17,311 bases of DNA, taken from contig CALMPX010000449.1 in the NCBI GenBank assembly GCA_937871355.1, forward strand, positions 1 to 17,311, read 5' to 3'. Source of the DNA: an uncultured Bdellovibrio sp. Its GTDB lineage: Bacteria > Bdellovibrionota > Bdellovibrionia > Bdellovibrionales > Bdellovibrionaceae. The position numbers and the translations under genes are program-made. A model generated the notes under the pieces. It was not told where the DNA came from, did not search any database, and was given only the letters and a program-made list of their open reading frames with translations. Position 1 is the first letter of the stretch; each line of letters starts with the position of its first letter. Of this stretch, positions 8,848 to 15,748 are shown piece by piece.

Positions 8848-8876
8848 TTGCCCGTGTGTAAACGGTATTTTAGATT
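8848..8876 (+). promoter_or_regulatory. Candidate promoter for the menA operon
   Basis: TTGCCC (8848-8853) and TAGATT (8871-8876) have exactly 17 bases between them, matching each sigma70 hexamer at four of six positions. Transcription would begin near 8883, leaving a short leader that contains AGAGGA (8889-8894) seven bases before the menA ATG. Confidence 0.35.
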
Positions 8877-8901
8877 GAACTTCATCAAAGAGGATTAAAG
8901 A

Positions 8902-9780
8902 ATGACGAATATTAAATCATGGATTATGGCGGCCCGACCGAAAACCCTATCCGCCGCAGTGGTGCCTATTGTTGCCAGCACGGGTTTAGTGATATCTGAA
9001 GGTTTTGCGATCCAGTGGTGGATTATTGTTTGCGCACTCATGGCCAGCTTCTTTATTCAAATTGGAACGAATTTGGTTAACGATGCCATGGACCATAAAA
9101 AAGGCGCCGATACGGAAACTCGCATTGGTCCCACACGCGTAACTCAGCAGGGGATTTTTACTTTTAAACAGGTGATGTGGGCGGCGACCTTGTGTTTTGC
9201 TCTCTCCGTTGGTTTCGGAATTCCTTTGGCGATTCAAGGAGGTGTTCCGATCATGATCATCGGCGTTCTGTCCGTGGCCATGGGCTATGCTTACACTTCA
9301 GGTCCGTATCCTTTAGCTTACAAAGGGCTTGGGGATTTATTTGTTATTATTTTTTTTGGATTAGTGGCCGTTGGTGGAATGTATTACTTACTAACAGGGA
9401 CTTATACTTTGCCGGCTCTTATTTTAGGTTTGCAAATTGGATTTCTGAGCACCGTTTTGATTGCGATTAATAATTTGCGCGATATTCACGAAGATAAATT
9501 AGTGAATAAAAAAACTTTGGCCGTACGTTTAGGTGTAGGTCCTGCCAAAGCATGGATTTGTTTTCTGATTGTCGCTCCGTTTATTGCTGGGTACTACTGG
9601 TTATTCCAAAACAAAATTTATTTCTATATCGTTCCGATGCTGTGTTTGCCTTTAGGTATTTCAGTTATGAAAAAAATTATTCGCACCAATCCATCGGCTG
9701 AGTACAATAAGTATCTAGCCATGTCTTCGGCTTATGCCATGCTATTTAGTATCTTGTTTTTTGTAGGAACGCGGGTTTAA
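8902..9780 (+). CDS. menA: 1,4-dihydroxy-2-naphthoate polyprenyltransferase MenA
   Basis: This is a 292-residue inner-membrane prenyltransferase of the UbiA superfamily, near the usual MenA length. It attaches the polyprenyl chain to 1,4-dihydroxy-2-naphthoate, giving demethylmenaquinone. It has the MenA signatures RPKTL (12-16), the first metal motif NDAMDHKKGAD (60-70), IGPTRVTQQG (75-84), YTSGPYPLAYKGLGD (131-145), and the second metal motif NNLRDIHED (190-198) followed by KKTLAVRLG. All acidic residues needed to bind Mg-prenyl diphosphate are present. AGAGGA lies seven bases before the ATG. The stop TAA shares its last A with the ATG of the menC-menE gene, so the two are translationally coupled. 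Confidence 0.96.
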   Translation: MTNIKSWIMAARPKTLSAAVVPIVASTGLVISEGFAIQWWIIVCALMASFFIQIGTNLVNDAMDHKKGADTETRIGPTRVTQQGIFTFKQVMWAATLCFALSVGFGIPLAIQGGVPIMIIGVLSVAMGYAYTSGPYPLAYKGLGDLFVIIFFGLVAVGGMYYLLTGTYTLPALILGLQIGFLSTVLIAINNLRDIHEDKLVNKKTLAVRLGVGPAKAWICFLIVAPFIAGYYWLFQNKIYFYIVPMLCLPLGISVMKKIIRTNPSAEYNKYLAMSSAYAMLFSILFFVGTRV

Positions 9781-11774
9781 TGCAATTTTTCATTCATCGT
9801 TATTTTTTAAAAAGAAAAAATCCCGCAAATGCTCAGACGCCAAATCTTGTTCAAGAGGGCGCTTTGCTAAAAATAGTCGATGAATCTCACAACTTCGGCG
9901 TAGCTGATATTTGTCCGTGGCCCACCTTAGGAGACTTAGATCTTGATTCTGAGCTTAAAAATCGAGGCCCTTTATTTTCACGAGCACTGGAATTGGCTCA
10001 ACATGATTTGTCGGCTCGAAAAAATAAAATTCAACTCAACTTGAAGAATCCAGTCAAAAACCATTTTCTTATTTCTGATTACCGTCATGTCAGTGAGTTG
10101 GCTTATGGACGTACGGTTAAGATTAAAGGTGACGGGGACATTGCGCCTTTGGCTCATTTTTTAAATAAAACAGCCATTCATTTTAAAAATATTCGGTTGG
10201 ATTTTAACAGCAGCTTAACCGCTGATTTGTATGATCAATTTGTCGGTTTACTGTCTGAAGTTGTGAAAAATAAAATTGAGTGCATCGAGGATCCTTTTCC
10301 TTTTGATAAAAATCGCTGGAAGGCATCGCCGTTAATTTTAGCCTGTGATTTTGAAAAAGCCCCGGGTTGGCCATATCGTGTTCAAAAGCCGGTGCGAACG
10401 CTGGTTGATCAAGATTCACTTTACTTAACCTCGGCCATGGATCATCCCATTGGTATTGCTCACGGACTCATTGAAGCTCAAAAATACCCCGAGAAAACTC
10501 ATGGCTTTATGACTTTGGATCAATACCAAGATTCGCCATTTTTAAAATATTTTAATATTCAAAAAGATAAAATGAGCTTTGACAGCGATGGTTTTGGTAT
10601 CGGTTTTGAAACGGAGCTGAATAATTTAGTTTGGGAACCATTAATTGATTACCGCGAGCAAAGTGAAAATCATATTTTGTACAGCCCCTTTTTGTCTGAT
10701 GCTGAAAAAAATAAATTAGAAAAACTTAAAACTTACTTCGATACCAATACGAGCCCCAGGGGATACTTTCTGATTTCAAGTTCTGGCAGCTCGACAAGTG
10801 GTCGCGATAGTTTGAAAGTATATGCTATTTTAAAATCGAACTTTATGAATTCGGCTCAAAAAGTAAATGAAAAATTCAATCTTGCGACTGATATGGCTTG
10901 GGGAAGTGTGCTTCCGAGTTATCATGTTGGAGGTATGTCTGTTTTGGCTCGTGCTTATTTGACGAAAGCTCAAGTTTATTTCAGTTCGTGGAAGTCTTTC
11001 AGCTATGACTGGCTAGTTAAAAATCACATTCAACTTTTATCTTTAGTTCCAACTCAGCTTTTTGATTTGGTTCAAAATAAAATGAAATGTCCACCTCAGA
11101 TGAAATACGTTTTTGTTGGAGGAGCTCATTTATCATCAGAGCTTGAAAAGTCAGTGCGAGATCTGGGATGGCCTCTGGTTATTACTTTCGGCATGACAGA
11201 AACTTCGTCGATGATCGCCGAGCGTTTACCCCAAGAAAAGGGCTACAGACCTTTTTCCGGCGTCCAAGCCGGACAGACCACAGAAGGTCGATTGAAAATC
11301 AAATGCAATTCTTTAGCTGAATACTCTTTACAAATAGTTGAAGACAAAATCATTCAGAAAAATCTGATCAATAAAGATGGTTTTTATGAATCAGAAGATC
11401 TCATAGAGATCAAAGATCAACAATTCCAATTTGTAAATAAAAGTCATGATCAAGTTAAAATTAATGGTGAAGGAGTGTCTTTATTTCAGCTTCGTCAGAA
11501 GCTTGAAAAAATTATGCTGACACAAGACTTAAATCCTCAAAGCTGTGCTTTGATTTCAGTTCCTGATGATCGTCAAGGGGATAGTTTAATGATTGTCTTC
11601 GCACCGGCCGCGACTTATTCGACTTCAGAAATTGTTGATCAATTTAATCTATCGGTTTTACCGTACGAAAGAGTTTTGAAAACTCATACTTTGCAAAAAC
11701 CATTTCCTGTGACAGAATTGAATAAGATTCTGTATACAAAGCTGAAAGAGATGGTTTTAGATGAAAAAGCATGA
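9780..11774 (+). CDS. menC-menE: Fused o-succinylbenzoate synthase / short-form OSB-CoA ligase (MenC-MenE)
   Basis: This is a 664-residue fusion of two successive menaquinone enzymes. Residues about 25-290 are the enolase-superfamily MenC, which dehydrates SHCHC to o-succinylbenzoate. It has the catalytic VKIKGD (K114, K116), metal ligands D141 (RLDFN), E170 (ECIEDP) and D190 (LACDF), and the second-side lysine K203 (VQKPV). Residues about 300-664 are an ANL-type acyl-CoA ligase, MenE, which activates o-succinylbenzoate. It has the P-loop SSGSSTSG (334-341), GMTETSS (471-477), ESED (537-540) at the ribose-binding position, KSHDQVKINGEGVS (554-567), and the C-terminal catalytic lysine in ELNKI (K649). 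Only about 40 residues lie between the MenC domain and the P-loop, so the ligase is the short form that lacks the usual N-terminal subdomain. The gene is coupled to menA by TAATG and overlaps the next gene by 14 bases. Confidence 0.9.
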   Translation: MQFFIHRYFLKRKNPANAQTPNLVQEGALLKIVDESHNFGVADICPWPTLGDLDLDSELKNRGPLFSRALELAQHDLSARKNKIQLNLKNPVKNHFLISDYRHVSELAYGRTVKIKGDGDIAPLAHFLNKTAIHFKNIRLDFNSSLTADLYDQFVGLLSEVVKNKIECIEDPFPFDKNRWKASPLILACDFEKAPGWPYRVQKPVRTLVDQDSLYLTSAMDHPIGIAHGLIEAQKYPEKTHGFMTLDQYQDSPFLKYFNIQKDKMSFDSDGFGIGFETELNNLVWEPLIDYREQSENHILYSPFLSDAEKNKLEKLKTYFDTNTSPRGYFLISSSGSSTSGRDSLKVYAILKSNFMNSAQKVNEKFNLATDMAWGSVLPSYHVGGMSVLARAYLTKAQVYFSSWKSFSYDWLVKNHIQLLSLVPTQLFDLVQNKMKCPPQMKYVFVGGAHLSSELEKSVRDLGWPLVITFGMTETSSMIAERLPQEKGYRPFSGVQAGQTTEGRLKIKCNSLAEYSLQIVEDKIIQKNLINKDGFYESEDLIEIKDQQFQFVNKSHDQVKINGEGVSLFQLRQKLEKIMLTQDLNPQSCALISVPDDRQGDSLMIVFAPAATYSTSEIVDQFNLSVLPYERVLKTHTLQKPFPVTELNKILYTKLKEMVLDEKA

Positions 11775-12072
11775 TTCCAAATTTTCATTAGGAAGTCTGT
11801 TTATTTGCAGTAAATGTGGCAAAGATTTTTCCGAACCTGAAAATGCAGAAAATCTTAAATCAAGTCTTCGTTCCGAACTTAAAAATGATAACGAAGCTCA
11901 CAAAAAAATTCGAGTCATGGTTTCTGGTTGTCTTGGCGTTTGCGAAAAAGGCGAACAAGCCTTTGGATATTATCCCAACCAAGGAAAGATCGAGCTTTAC
12001 ACCACTGAATCAAATAAATTTGAAAAATCGAAGAGCGAAATTTTAGACTTTATTAAATTAAAAATAAATTAA
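11761..12072 (+). CDS. Thioredoxin-like [2Fe-2S] ferredoxin
   Basis: This is a 103-residue soluble protein whose cysteine pattern matches the small thioredoxin-fold [2Fe-2S] ferredoxins: C16 and C19 (FICSKCGKD), then C57 and C61 (SGCLGVCEKGEQA), with a C-terminal YYPNQGKIELY strand. Most members have CxxxxC or a longer first pair, so CxxC is slightly compact. It probably transfers electrons, but the partner is unknown. Its ATG lies inside the end of the menC-menE gene (14-base overlap), which implies translational coupling and possibly a link to quinone metabolism or simple hitch-hiking. Its stop directly abuts the stop codon of the opposing channel gene. Confidence 0.85.
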   Translation: MKKHDSKFSLGSLFICSKCGKDFSEPENAENLKSSLRSELKNDNEAHKKIRVMVSGCLGVCEKGEQAFGYYPNQGKIELYTTESNKFEKSKSEILDFIKLKIN

Positions 12073-12450
12073 TTAATTATTTTTTTTATTTAATCTTTCT
12101 AATTCATGAACTTCTTCTGTCATAATGGCTCCGGCAAACAAAGCGGTGTAGCTCCAAAAAAGTGCCGTGCCTATGATCATCATAAAAATACCTATAACTT
12201 TTCCAATTGTTGTCACAGGGCTAATGTCACCATATCCAACGGTAGTCACGGTGGCCACAGCCCACCAAACGGTATCAAGCAAAGAATTAATTTTTGGATT
12301 TAAGCCGTGCTCAAAGTGGTACAAAAGCAAACTGGAAATAATAATGAGTGAGTTTCCGATAATCGTTAAAACGACAAAGACGGGCTGCTTGATGAGTTTT
12401 CTAATCCTTCGAGCAAATAAGTAGAATCCGGTATGAAGAGTATGTTTCAT
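12073..12450 (-). CDS. Minimal two-helix potassium channel
   Basis: This is a 125-residue inner-membrane protein of the two-transmembrane potassium channel family (Ion_trans_2), comparable in layout to KcsA. Helix 1 is at about 24-44, the pore helix and selectivity filter TVGYGD at 70-75, and helix 2 at about 82-108. A short charged tail (VHELERLNKKNN) follows. A functional channel would be a tetramer conducting K+. There is no RCK, cyclic-nucleotide or other ligand-binding domain, so gating cannot be inferred. AAGGGG lies about five bases before the ATG. It follows ykgJ-like gene by 29 bases on the same strand, so the two are probably co-transcribed. Confidence 0.93.
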   Translation of the reverse strand: MKHTLHTGFYLFARRIRKLIKQPVFVVLTIIGNSLIIISSLLLYHFEHGLNPKINSLLDTVWWAVATVTTVGYGDISPVTTIGKVIGIFMMIIGTALFWSYTALFAGAIMTEEVHELERLNKKNN

Positions 12451-12479
12451 TTTTCCCCTTGCTTTAAAATCGAATAATT

Positions 12480-12923
12480 TTAAGTTCCGAATTTTTGAGT
12501 ATTCTCATGATCTTCGATCATAATTTTTTCAATTTCAGTTTTACTCCAAAGCGGACCTTTTCCGACTCCGGGGCAAAAACTAGCCACTTCTTTTCCCCAG
12601 CTTTTTGCATTCATGACTTCAGGCCAAAATGGCCAAGTTCGACATTGAGTAGGACGAGCTTCGTAAACCGAGCAGCGTTTTTTAACTAAGAACATACAAT
12701 CAGGGTTATTCTGATCTTCTTTGAGATGCCAAACGCCTTCTTTAAGGTCGCAATATTTGCGTGTGAATGCGGCAGTCGAAAGTTTGAGGTGTTTAGCAAA
12801 TCTTCGTCGATCATCAATCGTTAAAAAGACGAAGCCAAACTCGCCGTGAGAAGTGCAGCAATTGCCTGAACCTTGACACTGAAAACGAAGGCCCTTTTCA
12901 TAAAACTCTGATTTATTTGACAT
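12480..12923 (-). CDS. YkgJ-family cysteine-cluster protein
   Basis: This is a 147-residue protein of the YkgJ family (CxxCxxxCC-type, a predicted zinc- or iron-chelating domain of unknown role). Its pattern is RFQCQGSGNCC (C16, C22, C23), then C58, C76, C84, the diagnostic YEARPTQCRTWPFWP (C94), and SFCPGVGKG (C117). It has no signal peptide or membrane helix, so it is probably cytoplasmic. It is divergent from the prenyl synthase across 55 bases. No Shine-Dalgarno-like sequence precedes its ATG, and a possible -10 (TAGCAT) lies only a few bases upstream, so the message may be nearly leaderless. It is followed by the potassium channel gene on the same strand. Confidence 0.9.
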   Translation of the reverse strand: MSNKSEFYEKGLRFQCQGSGNCCTSHGEFGFVFLTIDDRRRFAKHLKLSTAAFTRKYCDLKEGVWHLKEDQNNPDCMFLVKKRCSVYEARPTQCRTWPFWPEVMNAKSWGKEVASFCPGVGKGPLWSKTEIEKIMIEDHENTQKFGT

Positions 12924-12967
12924 AATTTATGCTACGCGAATTCTACGCCTTGACTCAAGATAAAGTT

Positions 12968-12973
12968 AGAGGA
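12968..12973 (+). promoter_or_regulatory. Ribosome binding site deciding the GTG start at 12979
   Basis: AGAGGA ends five bases before the GTG at 12979 but 14 bases before the next in-frame ATG at 12988. The spacing favours GTG. Confidence 0.65.
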
Positions 12974-12978
12974 ATATA

Positions 12979-13962
12979 GTGACTCTTATGGCTGTTAAAA
13001 TTTTTAGTCCGCAGGATTTTCCCGCGTATTTACCCAAGCTTAATTCTTTGTACGATGATCTTTTTGCCGGAGGTAAGGGTTTTCGCTCAAAACTTGTTCA
13101 GATTGTGTCTAGGCCTCTTAAATTATCTCCTGAAACTGAAACTTTATTATGTCAAACCATCGAATTTATTCACAATGCCTCGCTTCTTCATGATGATTTG
13201 ATTGATCGTTCTCAACTACGCCGCGGAAAGCCAGCGGCATGGACCAAGTACACTCCTGAATATGCAGTATTGGCCGGGGATTACTTACTGGCTCGAGTCA
13301 TGGTGAATCTCTCAGGTCACGGAAATATTAAATTAGTTCAATACACCAGTGAAATCATTTCGGATCTTTTAGAAGGTGAATGGTTGCAGGACTCAGTCGT
13401 CGGAGATTTTTTTATCTCTGTTCCCCAATTAGATCGCATTCATAATTTAAAAACAGCTTCATTATTTAAATGGTGTTTAAAAGCGCCGTTTATTGCTCTT
13501 GAAAATTACGACAAAGAACTTCATGTCATATTAGATGAAATGGGTACTTTGCTAGGACAACTATTTCAACGTAGCGATGATCTTCTGGATTATGATATTC
13601 GTAACGATGAAGGTAAAGCCATTCTCGGAGATTTAAAATCGGGCTATTTGAATTCATTCGGAGCTTTTGTGGCTTCTGATATGAGCCGTCCTGAAATTGA
13701 TAAAATGGTGAAATCAAAAGATTTAAATGATTTCTACACTATCTTTGATACAGATGTAGTTTCCGGAAGAGAAATATTTCTGTATAAAGTAAATCAGTTC
13801 GATGCCATTAACGTCGATAAAATTAAATTATATCATCATTATGTTCAACAATTGCAATTAAAGCTTGGAGCTTTAAAAATCGACGAATCTTCAACTCAGC
13901 AATTAATAACGATTTTAAATTCTTTAACTGATTTACTCTATTTTAGAAAGAAATCATCATGA
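12979..13962 (+). CDS. Long-chain polyprenyl diphosphate synthase
   Basis: This is a 327-residue trans-prenyltransferase that condenses isopentenyl diphosphate onto an allylic primer. It has the expected motifs in order: GGKGFR (31-36, diphosphate binding), the first aspartate-rich motif DDLID (72-76) followed by RRGKP (81-85), GEWLQ (133-137), KTASLF (158-163), the second aspartate-rich motif DDLLD (200-204), and GKAILGDL (212-219). A small residue (A67) sits five positions before the first motif, where short-chain farnesyl synthases carry an aromatic residue. This points to a long product such as the heptaprenyl or octaprenyl tail of menaquinone. The start is GTG. The stop overlaps the next ATG as ATGA, so it is coupled to the MenA-like gene. 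It probably supplies the prenyl donor for MenA, but the chain length is inference. Confidence 0.93.
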   Translation: MTLMAVKIFSPQDFPAYLPKLNSLYDDLFAGGKGFRSKLVQIVSRPLKLSPETETLLCQTIEFIHNASLLHDDLIDRSQLRRGKPAAWTKYTPEYAVLAGDYLLARVMVNLSGHGNIKLVQYTSEIISDLLEGEWLQDSVVGDFFISVPQLDRIHNLKTASLFKWCLKAPFIALENYDKELHVILDEMGTLLGQLFQRSDDLLDYDIRNDEGKAILGDLKSGYLNSFGAFVASDMSRPEIDKMVKSKDLNDFYTIFDTDVVSGREIFLYKVNQFDAINVDKIKLYHHYVQQLQLKLGALKIDESSTQQLITILNSLTDLLYFRKKSS

Positions 13963-15044
13963 GTCGTTTCGTGACTTTGAAAAAGACCGACGCTGACTTT
14001 GCTCAGTACATCTGGGGAACTTTTTCAAACACCGAGACAGCTTTACCAATTGAATCGTTAAATACAGGTACAACGCAAGAATCGATAACTTTCGAAATAA
14101 AACTTGTGAACGAGATCATGAAGCCAGTCGACTTAGTTCTTTTAAGTCGTTTGATTAAATGGAATTATTTTTTTCTTCTTTTGATCCCCTTATTTTTTGT
14201 GGGTATCAAGAATTTTCTTTCTCAAAATATTTCTGATCCCTTAAGCTTTAGCTTGGCGGCGGTCTCTTCGTTGTTTTTATTTGCCGGCCTCAATATCCGA
14301 AATGATGTTCTTGATCACGTCTCTGGTTTCGATCGTATTATTAAATCGAGTGGGAAGAAGCCTCTCTTGTTAGGTTGGATCACGGCGGACTCAGCGAATC
14401 GAATCGGCTGGTCGCTCTGTTTTATTGCTCTCGCACTAGCTGTGCCGGTCTGTATTCATCAGCATGAATCTCTAAGTGTTGTTGGCATCACTATAGGTTT
14501 ATTTTTAGCCGGAAATTTCTTAGATAAAAATAATTATAAATTCAGTCTATTTTCTGAATTTATTTTATTTTTGATTTTAGGTCCTGCTTTATGTTCAGGT
14601 TACCAAGTGGCCATGGGCTCAGGAGTTGATACCGAAATTTTAATTTTCGGAACGGTTTGGGGAGTGGCCGTCTTATTTTTATTATACATTGTGCAGTTTG
14701 CGAATTTATTTGAAACATCTCAGGCCGGAATTAAAAACACACTCACCAAAATGGGTTTTGATAAATCAAAAACATTTCTCATTTCTTGGTGGGCTTTTTT
14801 TATCGGATTATGGACGATGTATCACTATTTTTACGCGAGCCGTTTTTGGCTTGGGCTGGGAACAGCTATTCTTATTTGTGGCTCACTTCCCACTTTTATT
14901 CAAATCACCAAAACTCATTCGCCTATCGGATCTGATTTAATTAAAGTTCGTAAAGCGGGAAGTCGTGCTTTTGGGTTGATGGTGACACTTTTAGTTGTGG
15001 AATTAATTTGGAATTTTTATCATCAATTAAAGAGCACCTTGTGA
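13959..15044 (+). CDS. MenA-like UbiA-family protein with degenerate second metal motif
   Basis: This is a 361-residue inner-membrane protein, longer than MenA by about 60 soluble residues at the N-terminus. From about residue 55 it aligns by eye with the MenA encoded at 8902-9780: GLNIRNDVLDHVSGFD (110-125) matches the first metal motif, PLLLG the GPTRVTQQG region, and LFSEFILFLILGPALCSG (197-214) the GLGDLFVIIFFGLVAVGG block. The second motif is lost: where MenA has NNLRDIHEDK, this protein has QFANLFETSQAG (246-257), with no aspartate. The following KNTLTKMG (259-266) still matches KKTLAVRLG, so the alignment is anchored. It may be catalytically dead, use different metal ligands (E252), or have another substrate. 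It is coupled to the prenyl synthase by ATGA and overlaps rsmJ. Confidence 0.82.
   Translation: MSRFVTLKKTDADFAQYIWGTFSNTETALPIESLNTGTTQESITFEIKLVNEIMKPVDLVLLSRLIKWNYFFLLLIPLFFVGIKNFLSQNISDPLSFSLAAVSSLFLFAGLNIRNDVLDHVSGFDRIIKSSGKKPLLLGWITADSANRIGWSLCFIALALAVPVCIHQHESLSVVGITIGLFLAGNFLDKNNYKFSLFSEFILFLILGPALCSGYQVAMGSGVDTEILIFGTVWGVAVLFLLYIVQFANLFETSQAGIKNTLTKMGFDKSKTFLISWWAFFIGLWTMYHYFYASRFWLGLGTAILICGSLPTFIQITKTHSPIGSDLIKVRKAGSRAFGLMVTLLVVELIWNFYHQLKSTL
15029..15034 (+). promoter_or_regulatory. Ribosome binding site deciding the rsmJ start at 15041
   Basis: AAAGAG lies six bases before a GTG at 15041 that overlaps the upstream stop as GTGA. The upstream in-frame TTG at 15008 has no comparable site and would give a longer overlap. 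Confidence 0.5.
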
Positions 15045-15748
15045 TTGAGCATCGTTTGTTGAATCAAAACTACAAATCACTATGTGATCAATGGACTGCT
15101 TTTTTGCAACCCTATGAAAATACGGTTAAACATATATCGATTGAATACAACAGCGCTTGTCCGCAGTTGTTCGATGAGAGTCGTCGTCAATTCCAAATCG
15201 ATTTTGAAAATGATTCGACCAGTTATTCTAAGTTTAAAGGTGGAATGAACTCAGAACCGCTCAGTCGAGCATTAGGATCCGGTAAACTGGGCAAACGTGT
15301 TTTAGATCTTTCGGCCGGGCTTGGTGTCGATTCAGTTTTTTTAGCTCAGTTGGGCTACCAAGTGACTGGGATCGAAAGAAATCCGTTCATTTATGTAGCG
15401 CTCAAGACCGCTTTAGAAAATTTAACTGCAAACTATAGAACAAATTTGAAATTCGTATTTGATCAGGCACAAAATTTTCTTCAGAATAATACTGAAGAGT
15501 TTGATGTGTGTTACTTTGATCCGATGTTTCCATCGAAAACGAAATCGGCTTTACCGAAGCAGGAAATGGTTTTCTTTAAAAATTTAGTCGGATCAGATGA
15601 AGATGCTTCAACCGTACTTGAAACGATCCTGATTTCTAAAAAGTTTAAACGTTGCGTGGTGAAACGTCCGCTTTCTGCGGAGCCGTTACTTAAACCCGCG
15701 GGAAATATAAAAGGAAAGATAATACGTTATGATATTTACTCAAATTAA
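15041..15748 (+). CDS. rsmJ: 16S rRNA (guanine-N2) methyltransferase RsmJ
   Basis: This is a 235-residue class I SAM methyltransferase matching RsmJ, which methylates G1516 (E. coli numbering) of 16S rRNA, and close to the 250-residue E. coli length. The SAM-binding motif VLDLSAGLGVDS is at 87-98, followed by GIERNP (110-115). The family-specific catalytic block YFDPMFPSKTKSALPKQEM covers 158-176, and CVVKRP (205-210) comes next. The end IIRYDIYS matches the RsmJ tail. I chose the GTG at 15041, which overlaps the preceding TGA as GTGA. A longer TTG-started form from 15008 is possible. Its last 20 bases overlap the next gene. It appears to be a passenger in the prenyl-synthase chain rather than functionally tied to it. 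Confidence 0.92.
   Translation: MIEHRLLNQNYKSLCDQWTAFLQPYENTVKHISIEYNSACPQLFDESRRQFQIDFENDSTSYSKFKGGMNSEPLSRALGSGKLGKRVLDLSAGLGVDSVFLAQLGYQVTGIERNPFIYVALKTALENLTANYRTNLKFVFDQAQNFLQNNTEEFDVCYFDPMFPSKTKSALPKQEMVFFKNLVGSDEDASTVLETILISKKFKRCVVKRPLSAEPLLKPAGNIKGKIIRYDIYSN

Noticed and set aside
9177..9470. 97-codon plus-strand open frame inside menA
   Set aside because: It lies out of frame within a well-supported MenA and its translation is rich in Trp, Arg and Cys, as expected of a shadow frame.
12167..12424. 85-codon plus-strand open frame antisense to the potassium channel
   Set aside because: The minus strand has the TVGYGD filter and a good ribosome binding site; the antisense frame has no support.
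15008..15040. TTG start for rsmJ
   Set aside because: The GTG at 15041 forms a GTGA overlap with the previous stop and has AAAGAG six bases upstream; the TTG has no clear site.
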